Shown here: positions 1 through 7,924 of the stretch, piece after piece
How positions within the stretch are numbered: position 1 is the first letter of the stretch
How the letters are laid out: the number at the start of each line of letters is the position of its first letter
DNA from: DATFTE01 sp963802575
Lineage (GTDB): Bacteria; Acidobacteriota; Terriglobia; Terriglobales; Acidobacteriaceae
Assembly: GCA_963802575.1 (NCBI GenBank)
Contig: CAWDJF010000005.1
Coordinates: forward strand, 372,001 to 436,000
DNA length: 64,000 bases
Direction: 5' to 3'
Made by a program: the position numbers and the translations under genes
Notes under the pieces: model-generated
The model's input: only the letters and a program-made list of their open reading frames with translations
Told to the model about the DNA's origin: nothing
Database searches by the model: none

Positions 1-208
1 CCCGCGTAGAAGAACTCTGCGGCCGGGGTGCGGTTCGAGTCATCGATTGAGCGCTCGGTGAATGAGGGATCCTATTTCCAGAAAAATTAGTCCGAAGGCT
101 GCGAGTTTTCCCGATGGGGCGGACGCTCCCCTGGCTATGCACGGCACCGAGTTCCTCCTCTCCATGGTTGAGGCTCGCTGGGCCGGGAAGAATGGTGACG
201 GCAAGAAG

Positions 209-1171
209 ATGGATTCAGGAAGCAAGGCCGAGAAGGAATTACAGAAGATCGAACAGCAGGTCGCCCGGCTCGAGTCTGTCGCCGGCGAGGACGAAGACAC
301 CCGCCAGCAGATTCGCCAGTTGAACGAACGCGTGCAAGCCTTGCGCGAGCAAGTGGCTGCGTCGCACACTGCGGCCTGGGAGAAAACCGAACTCGCACGC
401 CATCCGCAGCGGCCTTATACCCTCGATTACGTGGAACGCCTGTTCACCGACTGGAGTGAGATCCACGGGGACCGCAGTTTCGCCGATGATCCCGCCATCG
501 TCTGCGGCATGGCCCGCTTTCATGGCGAAGAGGTCATCGTCATCGGACATCAGAAAGCGCGCGACACCAAGCAGAAGGTTTACCGCAACTTCGGCATGCC
601 GCATCCCGAAGGATACCGCAAGGCGCTGCGGGTGATGCACATCGCCGAAAAGTTTGGCCGCCCCATCTTCACTTTCGTCGATACTGACGGTGCTTATCCC
701 GGCCTCGGAGCCGAAGAGCGTGGACAAGGAGAGGCGATCGCTCACAACCTTCGCGAGATGGCGCGCCTGAAAGTCCCCATTGTCACCACCGTTATCGGTG
801 TAGGTGGCAGTGGTGGCGCGTTGGCGATCGCCGTGGCCGATCGCGTATTGATGATGGAAAACGCGGTTTACTCGGTCATCTCTCCCGAAGGTTGCGCATC
901 GATCATGTGGCGCGATCCCTCGAAAAAAGAAATCGCCGCGCAGGCCATGAAAATTACCGCCACCGATCTGGCGGAACTCGGCTGCATCGACGCCATTGTT
1001 CCCGAGCCACCCGAAGGCGCCCACGCCGATCACGAAGCTGCCGCCGCCTTTCTGGACCATGCCTTGACGCAACACCTGGCGGCCATCCACCGCCTGCCGC
1101 CCGCCGATTTGGTCGCCTCACGATATAATAAATTCCGCAACATGGCGCAGTTCTTCCGCGTCGATGGCTAG
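209..1171 (+). CDS. accA: Acetyl-CoA carboxylase carboxyltransferase subunit alpha
   Basis: Alpha subunit of the carboxyltransferase that, with AccD, moves the carboxyl group from carboxybiotin to acetyl-CoA to give malonyl-CoA, the first committed step of fatty acid synthesis in the cytoplasm. The start at 209 gives 320 residues, the usual AccA length. An upstream in-frame start at 62 would add 49 residues that look unlike the family. The N-terminal helical region (KELQKIEQQVARLE) is followed by the crotonase-like core, with the family segments HGDRSFADDPAIV, GGSGGALAIAVADRV and SPEGCASIMWRD. The ribosome binding site is weak. The next gene is 126 bases away and has its own -10 box, so accA is probably transcribed alone. 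Identification is firm; the start is less certain. Confidence 0.96.
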   Translation: MDSGSKAEKELQKIEQQVARLESVAGEDEDTRQQIRQLNERVQALREQVAASHTAAWEKTELARHPQRPYTLDYVERLFTDWSEIHGDRSFADDPAIVCGMARFHGEEVIVIGHQKARDTKQKVYRNFGMPHPEGYRKALRVMHIAEKFGRPIFTFVDTDGAYPGLGAEERGQGEAIAHNLREMARLKVPIVTTVIGVGGSGGALAIAVADRVLMMENAVYSVISPEGCASIMWRDPSKKEIAAQAMKITATDLAELGCIDAIVPEPPEGAHADHEAAAAFLDHALTQHLAAIHRLPPADLVASRYNKFRNMAQFFRVDG

Positions 1172-1216
1172 TGAATAATCAGTTACCGGGAACGTGCGCC
1201 CCACCCCTAGGTGCCG

Positions 1217-1222
1217 TATAAT
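1217..1222 (+). promoter_or_regulatory. Putative -10 box for the korAB unit
   Basis: A perfect TATAAT lies 75 bases before the korA start. No good -35 hexamer is visible at 16-18 bases upstream. A purine-rich ribosome binding site (AAGGAAGGGA) precedes the korA ATG. This is a motif match only. Confidence 0.4.
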
Positions 1223-1297
1223 GACGAGTTCCGCTTCTTACGTTCTTAACCCACGCGGGAGTGTCAAAACCCGCCACTGTCAAAGGAAGGGACTGGA

Positions 1298-3134
1298 ATG
1301 GCCACAACGGATGTAGCGCTCCACGAAGCCTCAGGGGGCGTGGAGCCCAAGCGCGTCGTCAACAACATGAGCATTCAGGTTGCGACGGTGAACGGCAGCG
1401 GTTCGCAAAGTTCCAACACCGTGCTGCTGCGCAGTATCTTCCAGATGGGAATCCCGGTTTCGGGCAAGAATCTGTTTCCCTCGAACATCGCTGGACTGCC
1501 CACCTGGTACACCATTCGCGCCAATAAAGACGGATACATCGCGCGCAAAAAGGAAATCGATTTCCTGGTAGCCATGAATCCCGAGACAGCGCAGGAAGAC
1601 GTGAAGTCGCTCGCTCCCGGCGCCGCTGTTCTTTACGACGAGCCTCTCGGCCTCGACAAACTGCGCGACGACCTGATTTTCTACGCCGTCCCGTACGACA
1701 AACTGGTCGCTCCAGTCTGCCCGGAAGCCAAACTGCGCAAACTCGTGCGCAACATGATTTACGTCGGCGTAGTTGCCAAGTTGCTCGACATCGACATGAC
1801 AGAAGTTGAGAAGGCGATTCGCAAACAGTTTGCGACTAAGGCTAAGGCTGCGAATCTGAACCTCTCCGCCGTCAAAGCTGGATACGATTACGCCGCTGCC
1901 AGCCTTACCAAGCGCGATCCGTATTTCGTCCAGCGCATGGACAAGACCACGGGCAAGATCATCATCGACGGCAATTCCGCCGCTGCTCTGGGATGCATGT
2001 TCGCCGGCGTCACGGTTGTTGCCTGGTATCCCATTACGCCGTCATCATCGCTGCCGGAAGCCCTGATCGACTACATGAAAGAGCACCGCATCGGTCCTGA
2101 TGGCAAGGCAACCTTCGCCATCGTGCAGGCGGAAGACGAACTCGCTGCGATCGGCATGGTCGTCGGTGCAGGATGGGCAGGTGCACGCGCCATGACCGCC
2201 ACTGCCGGTCCCGGCATCTCGCTCATGGCTGAGTTCGCGGGCCTCGCCTACTACGCGGAAGTTCCGGGTGTGATTTGGGACATCCAACGTGTCGGCCCAT
2301 CGACCGGGCTGCCTACGCGCACTTCGCAAGGCGATATGCTCTCGACCGCTTTTCTCTCACACGGGGATACCAAGAACATTCTGTTGATCCCGTGCTCCGC
2401 CGAAGAGTGTTTCTCTATGGCAGGCGATGCCTTCGATCTGGCGGAGAAATTCCAGACGCTTGGTGTTTGTAATGTCCGATCTCGATCTCGGCATGAACAA
2501 CTGGATGTCTGATCCGTTCAAATACCCCGAAAAGCCCATCGAACGCGGTAAGGTTCTGAGCAAAGAAGATCTCGACCGCCTCGGCAGCTTCGCGCGTTAC
2601 AAAGACGTCGATGGAGACGGCATCGGCTACCGCACGCTGCCGGGCACCGATCATCCGGCCGCCGCTTATTTTGCGCGTGGCAGCGGACACAACGAAAAAG
2701 CGCAATATAGCGAGCGTCCCGACGACTTCGAGAACAACATGGAGCGCCTGAACCGCAAGTTCGAAACCGCGCGTTCATTTGTTCCGCGTCCCGAAGTTGA
2801 AACCGGCAAGTCGAAGATCGGCATCATCGGCTACGGTACTTCGCACTGGGGGCTGATCGAGAGCCGCGATCAGATGCGCAACGAGTACGGCATCGAAACC
2901 GACTACCTCCGGATTCGCGCCTATCCTTTTACTCGCGAGATTCACGACTTCATCGAGCAGCACGACCGCGTCTACGTCGTCGAACAGAACCGCGACGCGC
3001 AGATGCTCGAACTGCTCAAGATGGACATCAAGCCAGCGCTTGTCACCAAGCTGCGCAGCATCGCTCACATCCACGGCCTGCCGCTCGACGCGCGCTCCGT
3101 GACCGACGAACTAATCACCATGGAAGGCAAGTGA
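1298..3134 (+). CDS. korA: 2-oxoacid:ferredoxin oxidoreductase alpha subunit (gamma-alpha fusion), frameshifted
   Basis: Alpha subunit of a 2-oxoacid (probably 2-oxoglutarate) oxidoreductase, which decarboxylates a 2-oxoacid to acyl-CoA and reduces ferredoxin. The N-terminal part (about residues 25-200) is the gamma domain, fused to the alpha domain that carries YPITPSSSLPEALIDYM and the ATAGPGISLM segment. The reading frame breaks near 2462: an extra G after codon CTT shifts it, and removing one G restores a continuous 611-residue protein with the normal C-terminus (ending in the VTDELITMEGK segment). Because the rest is intact and the partner korB is complete, a sequence error is more likely than a dead gene. 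The stop overlaps the GTG of the next gene. Confidence 0.9.
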
Positions 3135-3862
3135 ATCGGAACCGGGCAACGCCGCTTCTTGATGGTTCCCTGAGTGTCTTGAGCGAACTCATGATCTTGT
3201 TCGTTGTTTTGACGTCAAGCCACTGCCCCGCTCAGGACAAGGGAGGACTTGCTGAGAATTGGACTGTACCAGCCGTGCAGAAGGTCTTAAGCCGAGCGCA
3301 CCTTTCGGGATCGCTTGAGTTCTGGGGTGGCTGCGATCTTGCGTGGCCACGCCCTGAGCTCACCCGGCCTCGACCTGTTACAAGCCCCGAAATCTCTACC
3401 ATCGATGTTCTGCAGGAGATGTTCGCTAATGATCCAAAGATGCGGGTCACCCAGGAACGTGACGGAACGATTCGCATGGCTGAAGAGGATGTCCCGCAAG
3501 ACCTGCTCGAGGTGAAGATTCACCATTTAGCGTTTCCTTCTGACCATTACGGCCCACACTGGTCGGTGTACGACATCTTGCACGCTCCTGAAGTGATGGA
3601 CTTCATGGCCCATAAGATTTGGCCAGCGAGGTCCTGGGGCGGTTGGGGCATGCCTACTGGGCCGCTTACCATCGGCGGGCGCAGCCTACATGGTGAGTTG
3701 AACGATGTAACCGTGGCGCAGGCATTAGATTACGTGCTGCAGAGGTTTCCTGGGTTCTGGACTTATCAGAATTGTCATGACCCTGAGGGAAGGCGGACGA
3801 TTTTCATCGGGTTTTACGACAATTTACCACTTGCTGATGTTTCCACCCCGGAAACAAAATGA
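3131..3862 (+). CDS. Exported protein of unknown function inside the kor operon
   Basis: A 243-residue protein I do not recognise. A GTG start overlaps the korA stop (GTGA), which suggests translational coupling. The alternative ATG at 3191 would leave a signal peptide with no positive N-terminus. A hydrophobic segment (MILFVVLTSSHCPAQ) near residues 21-35 looks like a signal peptide ending near SSHCPAQ. The mature part has a stretch around residues 90-120 (DVLQEMFANDPKMRV) that weakly resembles STN/secretin N-terminal folds. The second half is rich in Trp and Gly (WPARSWGGWGMP). Export of a protein made from within an operon for a cytoplasmic iron-sulfur enzyme is odd. Codon use looks less GC-rich than in korA and korB. 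Confidence 0.7.
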   Translation: MNRNRATPLLDGSLSVLSELMILFVVLTSSHCPAQDKGGLAENWTVPAVQKVLSRAHLSGSLEFWGGCDLAWPRPELTRPRPVTSPEISTIDVLQEMFANDPKMRVTQERDGTIRMAEEDVPQDLLEVKIHHLAFPSDHYGPHWSVYDILHAPEVMDFMAHKIWPARSWGGWGMPTGPLTIGGRSLHGELNDVTVAQALDYVLQRFPGFWTYQNCHDPEGRRTIFIGFYDNLPLADVSTPETK

Positions 3863-3911
3863 TTGGCAAAATTTGAAAATGTACGCTTCTCGAAAACAGG
3901 AGGGCAAGTAA

Positions 3912-4961
3912 ATGGCGACCACACCCACCGCGCCACCACCGGCTCCGAAGATCAATCGCATCGGCCTCTCCGTCCTCGAATATAAAGGGGGCAAGACCAC
4001 GCTTTGCGCCGGTTGCGGCCACAACGCCATCTCGGAACGCATCATCGACGCCATGTATGAGATGGGAGTCTCTCCCGAGCGCGTCATCAAGCCGAGCGGC
4101 ATCGGCTGTTCCTCGAAGAGTCCAGCGTACTTCATGAGCCGTTCACACAGCTTCAACACGGTTCACGGACGCATGCCTTCGGTCTCTACCGGCGCCATGC
4201 TGGCCAACCGCAACTTGATCGCTTTGGGCGTCAGCGGCGACGGTGACACTGCTTCGATCGGCATCGGACAATTCGTCCACCTCATGCGACGCAATCTACC
4301 GATCATCTACATCATCGAAGACAATGGCGTGTACGGCCTCACCAAGGGCCAGTTCTCCGCGACCGCCGACCTGGGTTCGAAGCTGAAGACCGGAGTCATC
4401 AATGACCTGCCTCCGATCGATACCTGTGCGCTGGCTATCACATTGGGCGCTACTTTCGTGGGGCGCTCCTTCTCCGGCGACAAGAAGCAGTTGCACGCCA
4501 TGCTAAAAGCTGCCATCGCCCACAAGGGAACGGTCATGCTCGATGTCGTGTCACCGTGCGTGACCTTCAACGACCACGAAGGTTCCACCAAGTCGTACAA
4601 GTACATGAAAGACCACGAGGAGCCCTTGCAGGAAGTCAGCTTCGTGCCCTCGTTCGAAGAAATCAACGTAGAGTACGATCCCGGCACCACGGTCGAAGTC
4701 ACGATGCATGACGGATCGCGCCTGCGCCTGCGCAAGCTTGAGGAAGAATACGACGCCACCAATCGCCTGGAAGCCATCCATCGCCTGAACGAATCGCACG
4801 AAAAAGGCGAAGTGCTCACGGGAGTTTTCTACGTCAACCCCAAGGCTCCCAGCTTCATCGATCTGTTGAATATGACCGACCAACCGCTGGCGACGCTACC
4901 AGAAGCGGCGGTCCGTCCCGGCAGGGAAGTGTTGGAACAGGTGATGGAAGAACTTAGATAA
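3912..4961 (+). CDS. korB: 2-oxoacid:ferredoxin oxidoreductase beta subunit
   Basis: Beta subunit of the KorAB complex. It binds thiamine diphosphate and a [4Fe-4S] cluster and carries out decarboxylation of the 2-oxoacid. Cluster ligands are visible at C32 and C35 (LCAGCGH), C66 (GIGCSS) and a later Cys in VSPCVTF. The thiamine diphosphate motif starts at GDGD (109-112) and ends at EDNGVYG (136-142). The 349-residue length is typical. A strong ribosome binding site (AGGAGGG, spacing 8) precedes the ATG. The gene follows korA after the inserted exported-protein gene and ends just before a strong terminator. Confidence 0.96.
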   Translation: MATTPTAPPPAPKINRIGLSVLEYKGGKTTLCAGCGHNAISERIIDAMYEMGVSPERVIKPSGIGCSSKSPAYFMSRSHSFNTVHGRMPSVSTGAMLANRNLIALGVSGDGDTASIGIGQFVHLMRRNLPIIYIIEDNGVYGLTKGQFSATADLGSKLKTGVINDLPPIDTCALAITLGATFVGRSFSGDKKQLHAMLKAAIAHKGTVMLDVVSPCVTFNDHEGSTKSYKYMKDHEEPLQEVSFVPSFEEINVEYDPGTTVEVTMHDGSRLRLRKLEEEYDATNRLEAIHRLNESHEKGEVLTGVFYVNPKAPSFIDLLNMTDQPLATLPEAAVRPGREVLEQVMEELR

Positions 4962-4963
4962 AA

Positions 4964-5087
4964 GCGGTCGCCGGTCGCAGTTGGCCGGTCACTGGCTAAA
5001 CAAAAGCCCTCGTCATGGAGGGCTTTTCGTTTGCTCGATGTATTCAAGTCGAATTCCGGCGACCCGCGACCCGCCGCCGGCGACCGC
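4964..5087. repeat. Short-word inverted repeat (GGTCGC type) flanking the korB terminator
   Basis: Left side 4964-4996 repeats the word GGTCGC/CCGGTC. Right side 5056-5087 repeats its complement (GGCGACC, GCGACC). GCGGTCGCCGG at 4964-4974 pairs perfectly with CCGGCGACCGC at 5077-5087, so the outer stem encloses the terminator hairpin. Same architecture as other spacers here, with a different word. Confidence 0.6.
5002..5028 (+). terminator. Rho-independent terminator of the kor operon
   Basis: A 10-bp stem AAAAGCCCTC (5002-5011) / GAGGGCTTTT (5018-5027) with loop GTCATG, 40 bases after the korB stop. The stem ends in a T run on the plus strand. Confidence 0.85.
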
Positions 5088-5088
5088 C

Positions 5089-5298
5089 TCACGCCACCTC
5101 GTCCAACTTCTTCCCATCTTCCTCACCGCTATGCTCCGGACTCTCCCCCGGTTCCGGGAAATCCGAATCCGCATCTTTTAACATCGGGTCCTGGTCGCGA
5201 TGCCCCAATTGTCCCTGCATCGAAGTATTGCCTTGCTGGCCGCGATCTTCCTGCTCCACGGCGCCTTTCATTCGGTCTTGGTCTTTGTGATCATTCAT
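5089..5298 (-). CDS. Small hydrophilic protein, unknown function
   Basis: A 69-residue, highly charged protein without hydrophobic segments, rich in Asp, Glu, Gln and Gly (MNDHKDQDRMKGAVEQED at the start). The composition recalls small stress or CsbD-like hydrophilins, but no family signature is clear. The ATG at 5298 is preceded by AGAGG at spacing 10. A longer reading to 5445 adds 49 residues of poor quality and no better ribosome binding site. It converges on the korB terminator. It could be a chance open frame. Confidence 0.45.
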   Translation of the reverse strand: MNDHKDQDRMKGAVEQEDRGQQGNTSMQGQLGHRDQDPMLKDADSDFPEPGESPEHSGEEDGKKLDEVA

Positions 5299-5495
5299 GA
5301 GATAAATGCCTCTGCGCAGGGGGAAAAGAACCTGGTTCGCCTGCAGGCCCAGCGTATCGCGAAACCACGGTTCGAGGAAGAGGTTAACTACGCAGTTAGC
5401 TGAAATTATTCCTGTAGCAGTGGGTTTGTGAACGTTGAGCGGCACCCCTCGCCCGCCAACTCACGTAGCGACGACAGAAAAGCATAGGAGCCCTC

Positions 5496-5678
5496 ATGAA
5501 GCGCCTGATCTTAGCCGTATTCGCAATTCTGCTGTTTACCGCGACTCCCTGGGCCCAAACCCAGGTGCCCGGATCCGCAGCGCTCACCCGCGTAGACAGG
5601 CGCACCACCAAGCACCGTGCCCACGCGCATCGCCACCGCACATCGCGCCATCACAGCCGACGCCGCCATAGCGCTTAG
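5496..5678 (+). CDS. Small exported His/Arg-rich peptide
   Basis: A 60-residue precursor with a textbook signal peptide (MKRLILAVFAILLFTATPWAQ, cleavage likely after AQ near residue 21). The mature part of about 39 residues is very basic: alternating His and Arg (HRAHAHRHRTSRHHSRRRHS). The ribosome binding site TAGGAG at spacing 5 supports the start. The mature peptide could bind metal ions, polyanions or envelope phosphates. That is an inference from composition. No homologue is recognised. Confidence 0.7.
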   Translation: MKRLILAVFAILLFTATPWAQTQVPGSAALTRVDRRTTKHRAHAHRHRTSRHHSRRRHSA

Positions 5679-5697
5679 GAAATAGTCCATCTCGGCC

Positions 5698-5703
5698 TAA
5701 AAT
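5698..5703 (+). promoter_or_regulatory. Putative -10 box placed for a near-leaderless transcript
   Basis: TAAAAT ends nine bases before the ATG at 5713, and there is no Shine-Dalgarno sequence in the gap. Transcription would start at about 5710. A motif match only. Confidence 0.35.
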
Positions 5704-5712
5704 ATCCCTAGC

Positions 5713-6021
5713 ATGACCGCGCCCACCACCCTTTTCCGCCCCTACGACAAGCTAGTCAAGATTACGCTGATGAGCCGCGAAGTCGAGGTTCCGGAAAACA
5801 ACACCCTGCTCCGTTGCCTGCAATACCTGGCCCCAGAGAGCATCTCCTATGGGCGCTTCTGCTGGAACGAAGATTGCCAGTACTGTCGCGTAAGCTACGA
5901 TCTGGGAGAGGGAACTCCGACGCGCGCCGCGTTAGCCTGCAAAGTGTTGGTCGAAGAAGGGATGCGGGTGAAGGAAGTGACCACGGAGATCAAATACTGT
6001 TTGAGAGGATTGAAGGGATGA
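5713..6021 (+). CDS. [2Fe-2S] ferredoxin-fold protein
   Basis: A 102-residue cytoplasmic protein with the plant-type ferredoxin cysteine pattern C-x4-C-x2-C-xn-C: FCWNEDCQYC near residues 49-58 and a fourth Cys in ALACKV near residue 77. The beta-grasp start (VKITLMSREVEVPENN) fits. It probably carries one [2Fe-2S] cluster and transfers electrons; the partner is unknown. No Shine-Dalgarno sequence is visible, but a -10-like box sits just upstream. A compound inverted repeat follows the stop. Confidence 0.75.
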   Translation: MTAPTTLFRPYDKLVKITLMSREVEVPENNTLLRCLQYLAPESISYGRFCWNEDCQYCRVSYDLGEGTPTRAALACKVLVEEGMRVKEVTTEIKYCLRGLKG

Positions 6022-6025
6022 TTTT

Positions 6026-6089
6026 CGAAGTACGATTGAAAACACCTGAAATACGGTATTTCGAATCGTCAATCGTAAATCGTACTTCG
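6026..6089. repeat. Compound inverted repeat between convergent genes
   Basis: CGAAGTACGATT (6026-6037) pairs perfectly with AATCGTACTTCG (6078-6089). Inside, GAAATAC/GTATTTC forms a second hairpin, and the word AATCGT occurs three times in the right arm. It lies between the convergent [2Fe-2S] gene and cpoB and may end transcription in both directions. Confidence 0.7.
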
Positions 6090-6093
6090 TAAT

Positions 6094-6912
6094 TTATTCC
6101 TTTGCCGTCAACGGTAACCCCAGTTTCCGCAGCCGTTCCTTCGCCTGCGTCGCCTCGGTCGACCGTGGCCAGCGCTGGATCACGTGTCGCAACTCGGCCG
6201 CGCCATCGTCCTTCTGGCCAAGTTCGATCAGCGCGAGCCCCTTCTTCAACTGGGCTGACGGAGCTTTGTTTCCGGAAGGGAAGTTCTGTATTACCTGGTC
6301 GTAGTCTTTCGCGGCTTTCTGATAGTTGCCCTGCCGGAACTCGATGTCTGCCAAGTAGAAGTACGCGTTTCCCGCCAGATCGGTGTTGGGATAGAACTTG
6401 ATGTAGTCCGAGAATTCCTGCGATGCCAGGTCATTCTTTCCGGCGTTGAAATCGCGGAGCGCGTTGTTATAGAGCACGTCCGGCGGAGGAGCCTGCGCCT
6501 GCTGTTGCTGCTGCGCTTGATTGGCAGCGATACTTTGCTGCGCCGATTGCATATCTTCGAGCTGCTTGCTTACCCGGTTCAGACGCGCTTTTACCTCGTC
6601 CAGGCTGTCGTTCAGGGATTGAATCTGCCCGGAAAGCTGATCGGTGTGTGCGCCAGTGTCGGTCTGTTGCTTGCTCAACGTCGTCTGCAGCGTGCTGACC
6701 GACGTCGAGACCTTGTTGACGTTGTCAGTGCTTTGTTCGATCAGATGCTGCAACACGCCCATTTGCTGGTCGAATGACTGCTTCATCTGCGTCATCTGAT
6801 CCTGCAGTTGTTGCACCTGCGTCTGCAACTGGATGATTTCCTTGCTTGCGCCCCACGAGGGAACGGTTGCTGCACACGCCAAAATTAAAATGCCCAACCA
6901 TCGGTTTCTCAT
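6094..6912 (-). CDS. cpoB: Tol-Pal system protein CpoB/YbgF
   Basis: Periplasmic coordinator that links Tol-Pal constriction of the outer membrane to peptidoglycan synthesis. The start at 6912 (ribosome binding site GGAA) gives 272 residues with a signal peptide ending PSWGA. An N-terminal coiled coil follows (IIQLQTQVQQLQDQMTQ), which trimerises CpoB in other bacteria, then a Gln-rich linker (AANQAQQQQQAQAPPP), and then C-terminal TPR repeats of YbgF type (NAYFYLADIEFRQGNY). It is the last gene of the tolQRAB-pal-cpoB set, after a hairpin that could lower its expression. Confidence 0.93.
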   Translation of the reverse strand: MRNRWLGILILACAATVPSWGASKEIIQLQTQVQQLQDQMTQMKQSFDQQMGVLQHLIEQSTDNVNKVSTSVSTLQTTLSKQQTDTGAHTDQLSGQIQSLNDSLDEVKARLNRVSKQLEDMQSAQQSIAANQAQQQQQAQAPPPDVLYNNALRDFNAGKNDLASQEFSDYIKFYPNTDLAGNAYFYLADIEFRQGNYQKAAKDYDQVIQNFPSGNKAPSAQLKKGLALIELGQKDDGAAELRHVIQRWPRSTEATQAKERLRKLGLPLTAKE

Positions 6913-7036
6913 AGTCGATTCCATTAGATGCCAGAAATAGAGTCCACGCAGCCGCCGGGTCGTATCAGGATATCGCTTTAGCGACACCGTCGTGCGATTC
7001 CTTTTGACCCTTTAGGGCTGCCCGGAGCGGCATTTA

Positions 7037-7069
7037 GGGAAGGGCACGAGTGAAACTCGTGCCCTTCCC
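7037..7069 (-). terminator. Strong hairpin between pal and cpoB
   Basis: A perfect 14-bp stem GGGAAGGGCACGAG (7037-7050) / CTCGTGCCCTTCCC (7056-7069) with a five-base loop. Neither side has a real T run, so it may be an attenuator or an mRNA stabiliser and not a full terminator. Confidence 0.6.
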
Positions 7070-7074
7070 GATAT

Positions 7075-7809
7075 TTACTTCGAATAGACGAGGTGTCCGC
7101 GCCGGTTCGACTGCCAGCACTGCTCGTTCTCCTCCGTGCAGAACGGCTTTTCTTTGCCGTAGCTGATCGTCTTCACGTTCGACGCATTCACGCCGCCTTG
7201 GACCAGGGCATTCTTCACCGCGTTGGCGCGGCTGTCGCCCAGGGCCAGGTTGTATTCGGTCGAGCCGCGATCGTCGCAGTGGCCCTCAACCGTGAACGCG
7301 ATATTCGGATGCGACTTCAGGAAGTCGATATCTCCCTGCATCGCCGCCTGCTGGTCGGGCCGAATGTCGGACTTGTCATAGTCAAAATAGATGTCCTTCA
7401 CATTCTGCGAGAACAGCTCTTCTTCTGTTGCCGAAGGCTGCGGCGGAGGCGGAGGCGGTGGAGCATTGACCGTGACTCGTGCCGTCGCTTCCTGGGTTCC
7501 GCCCGCGCCCTTGGCCACCAGATGATAGGTGGTCGAGTCCGTCGGGTTCACACTCTGCGAGCCGTTGGGCTGCACCGCGCCAATGCCATCGATGCTCACA
7601 TCGGTAGCGTTGGTCGTTTGCCAAGTGAGGTTCGTCGAACCGCCTTTGTCAATCGTGTCCGGATTCGCGCTCAGCGAAGCCGTGGGCGCGGTTGGCGCCG
7701 GTGGCGGCGGCGGTGGCGGTGGGGCCACTTTCTTTTTGCAGGCGCCTAACATCATCACGGCACCCACCATGAACACAATCGCAATCGACTTCAATCTCTG
7801 CTGCTTCAC
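7075..7809 (-). CDS. pal: Peptidoglycan-associated lipoprotein Pal with an extra Ig-like domain
   Basis: Outer-membrane lipoprotein that binds peptidoglycan and TolB. GTG start with GGGAGGA at spacing 4-5. The signal peptide ends in the lipobox LGAC (Cys24), followed by a poly-Pro stretch. Residues about 45-115 form an Ig/PKD-like beta domain (SANPDTIDKGGSTNLTW), absent from the short proteobacterial Pal. The C-terminal OmpA domain begins near IYFDYDKSDIRPD and has the peptidoglycan-binding GDSRANAVKNALV helix. 244 residues, longer than the usual 170-180 because of the added domain. Confidence 0.94.
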   Translation of the reverse strand: MKQQRLKSIAIVFMVGAVMMLGACKKKVAPPPPPPPPAPTAPTASLSANPDTIDKGGSTNLTWQTTNATDVSIDGIGAVQPNGSQSVNPTDSTTYHLVAKGAGGTQEATARVTVNAPPPPPPPQPSATEEELFSQNVKDIYFDYDKSDIRPDQQAAMQGDIDFLKSHPNIAFTVEGHCDDRGSTEYNLALGDSRANAVKNALVQGGVNASNVKTISYGKEKPFCTEENEQCWQSNRRGHLVYSK

Positions 7810-7924
7810 TTCATCCTCCCTACGCTAGCGCGCGCCCTCGGGCGCACGGATCGAGTCCGGGCAGGGCAGGTTGACTTCTCCGCCGCTCCCCGGTCTGTAT
7901 GAAATAAGAAATCATGCATGGGCC

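Noticed and set aside
5089..5445. Full 118-residue version of the small hydrophilic gene
   Set aside because: The first 49 residues have no start signal and different composition; the start at 5298 has a ribosome binding site.
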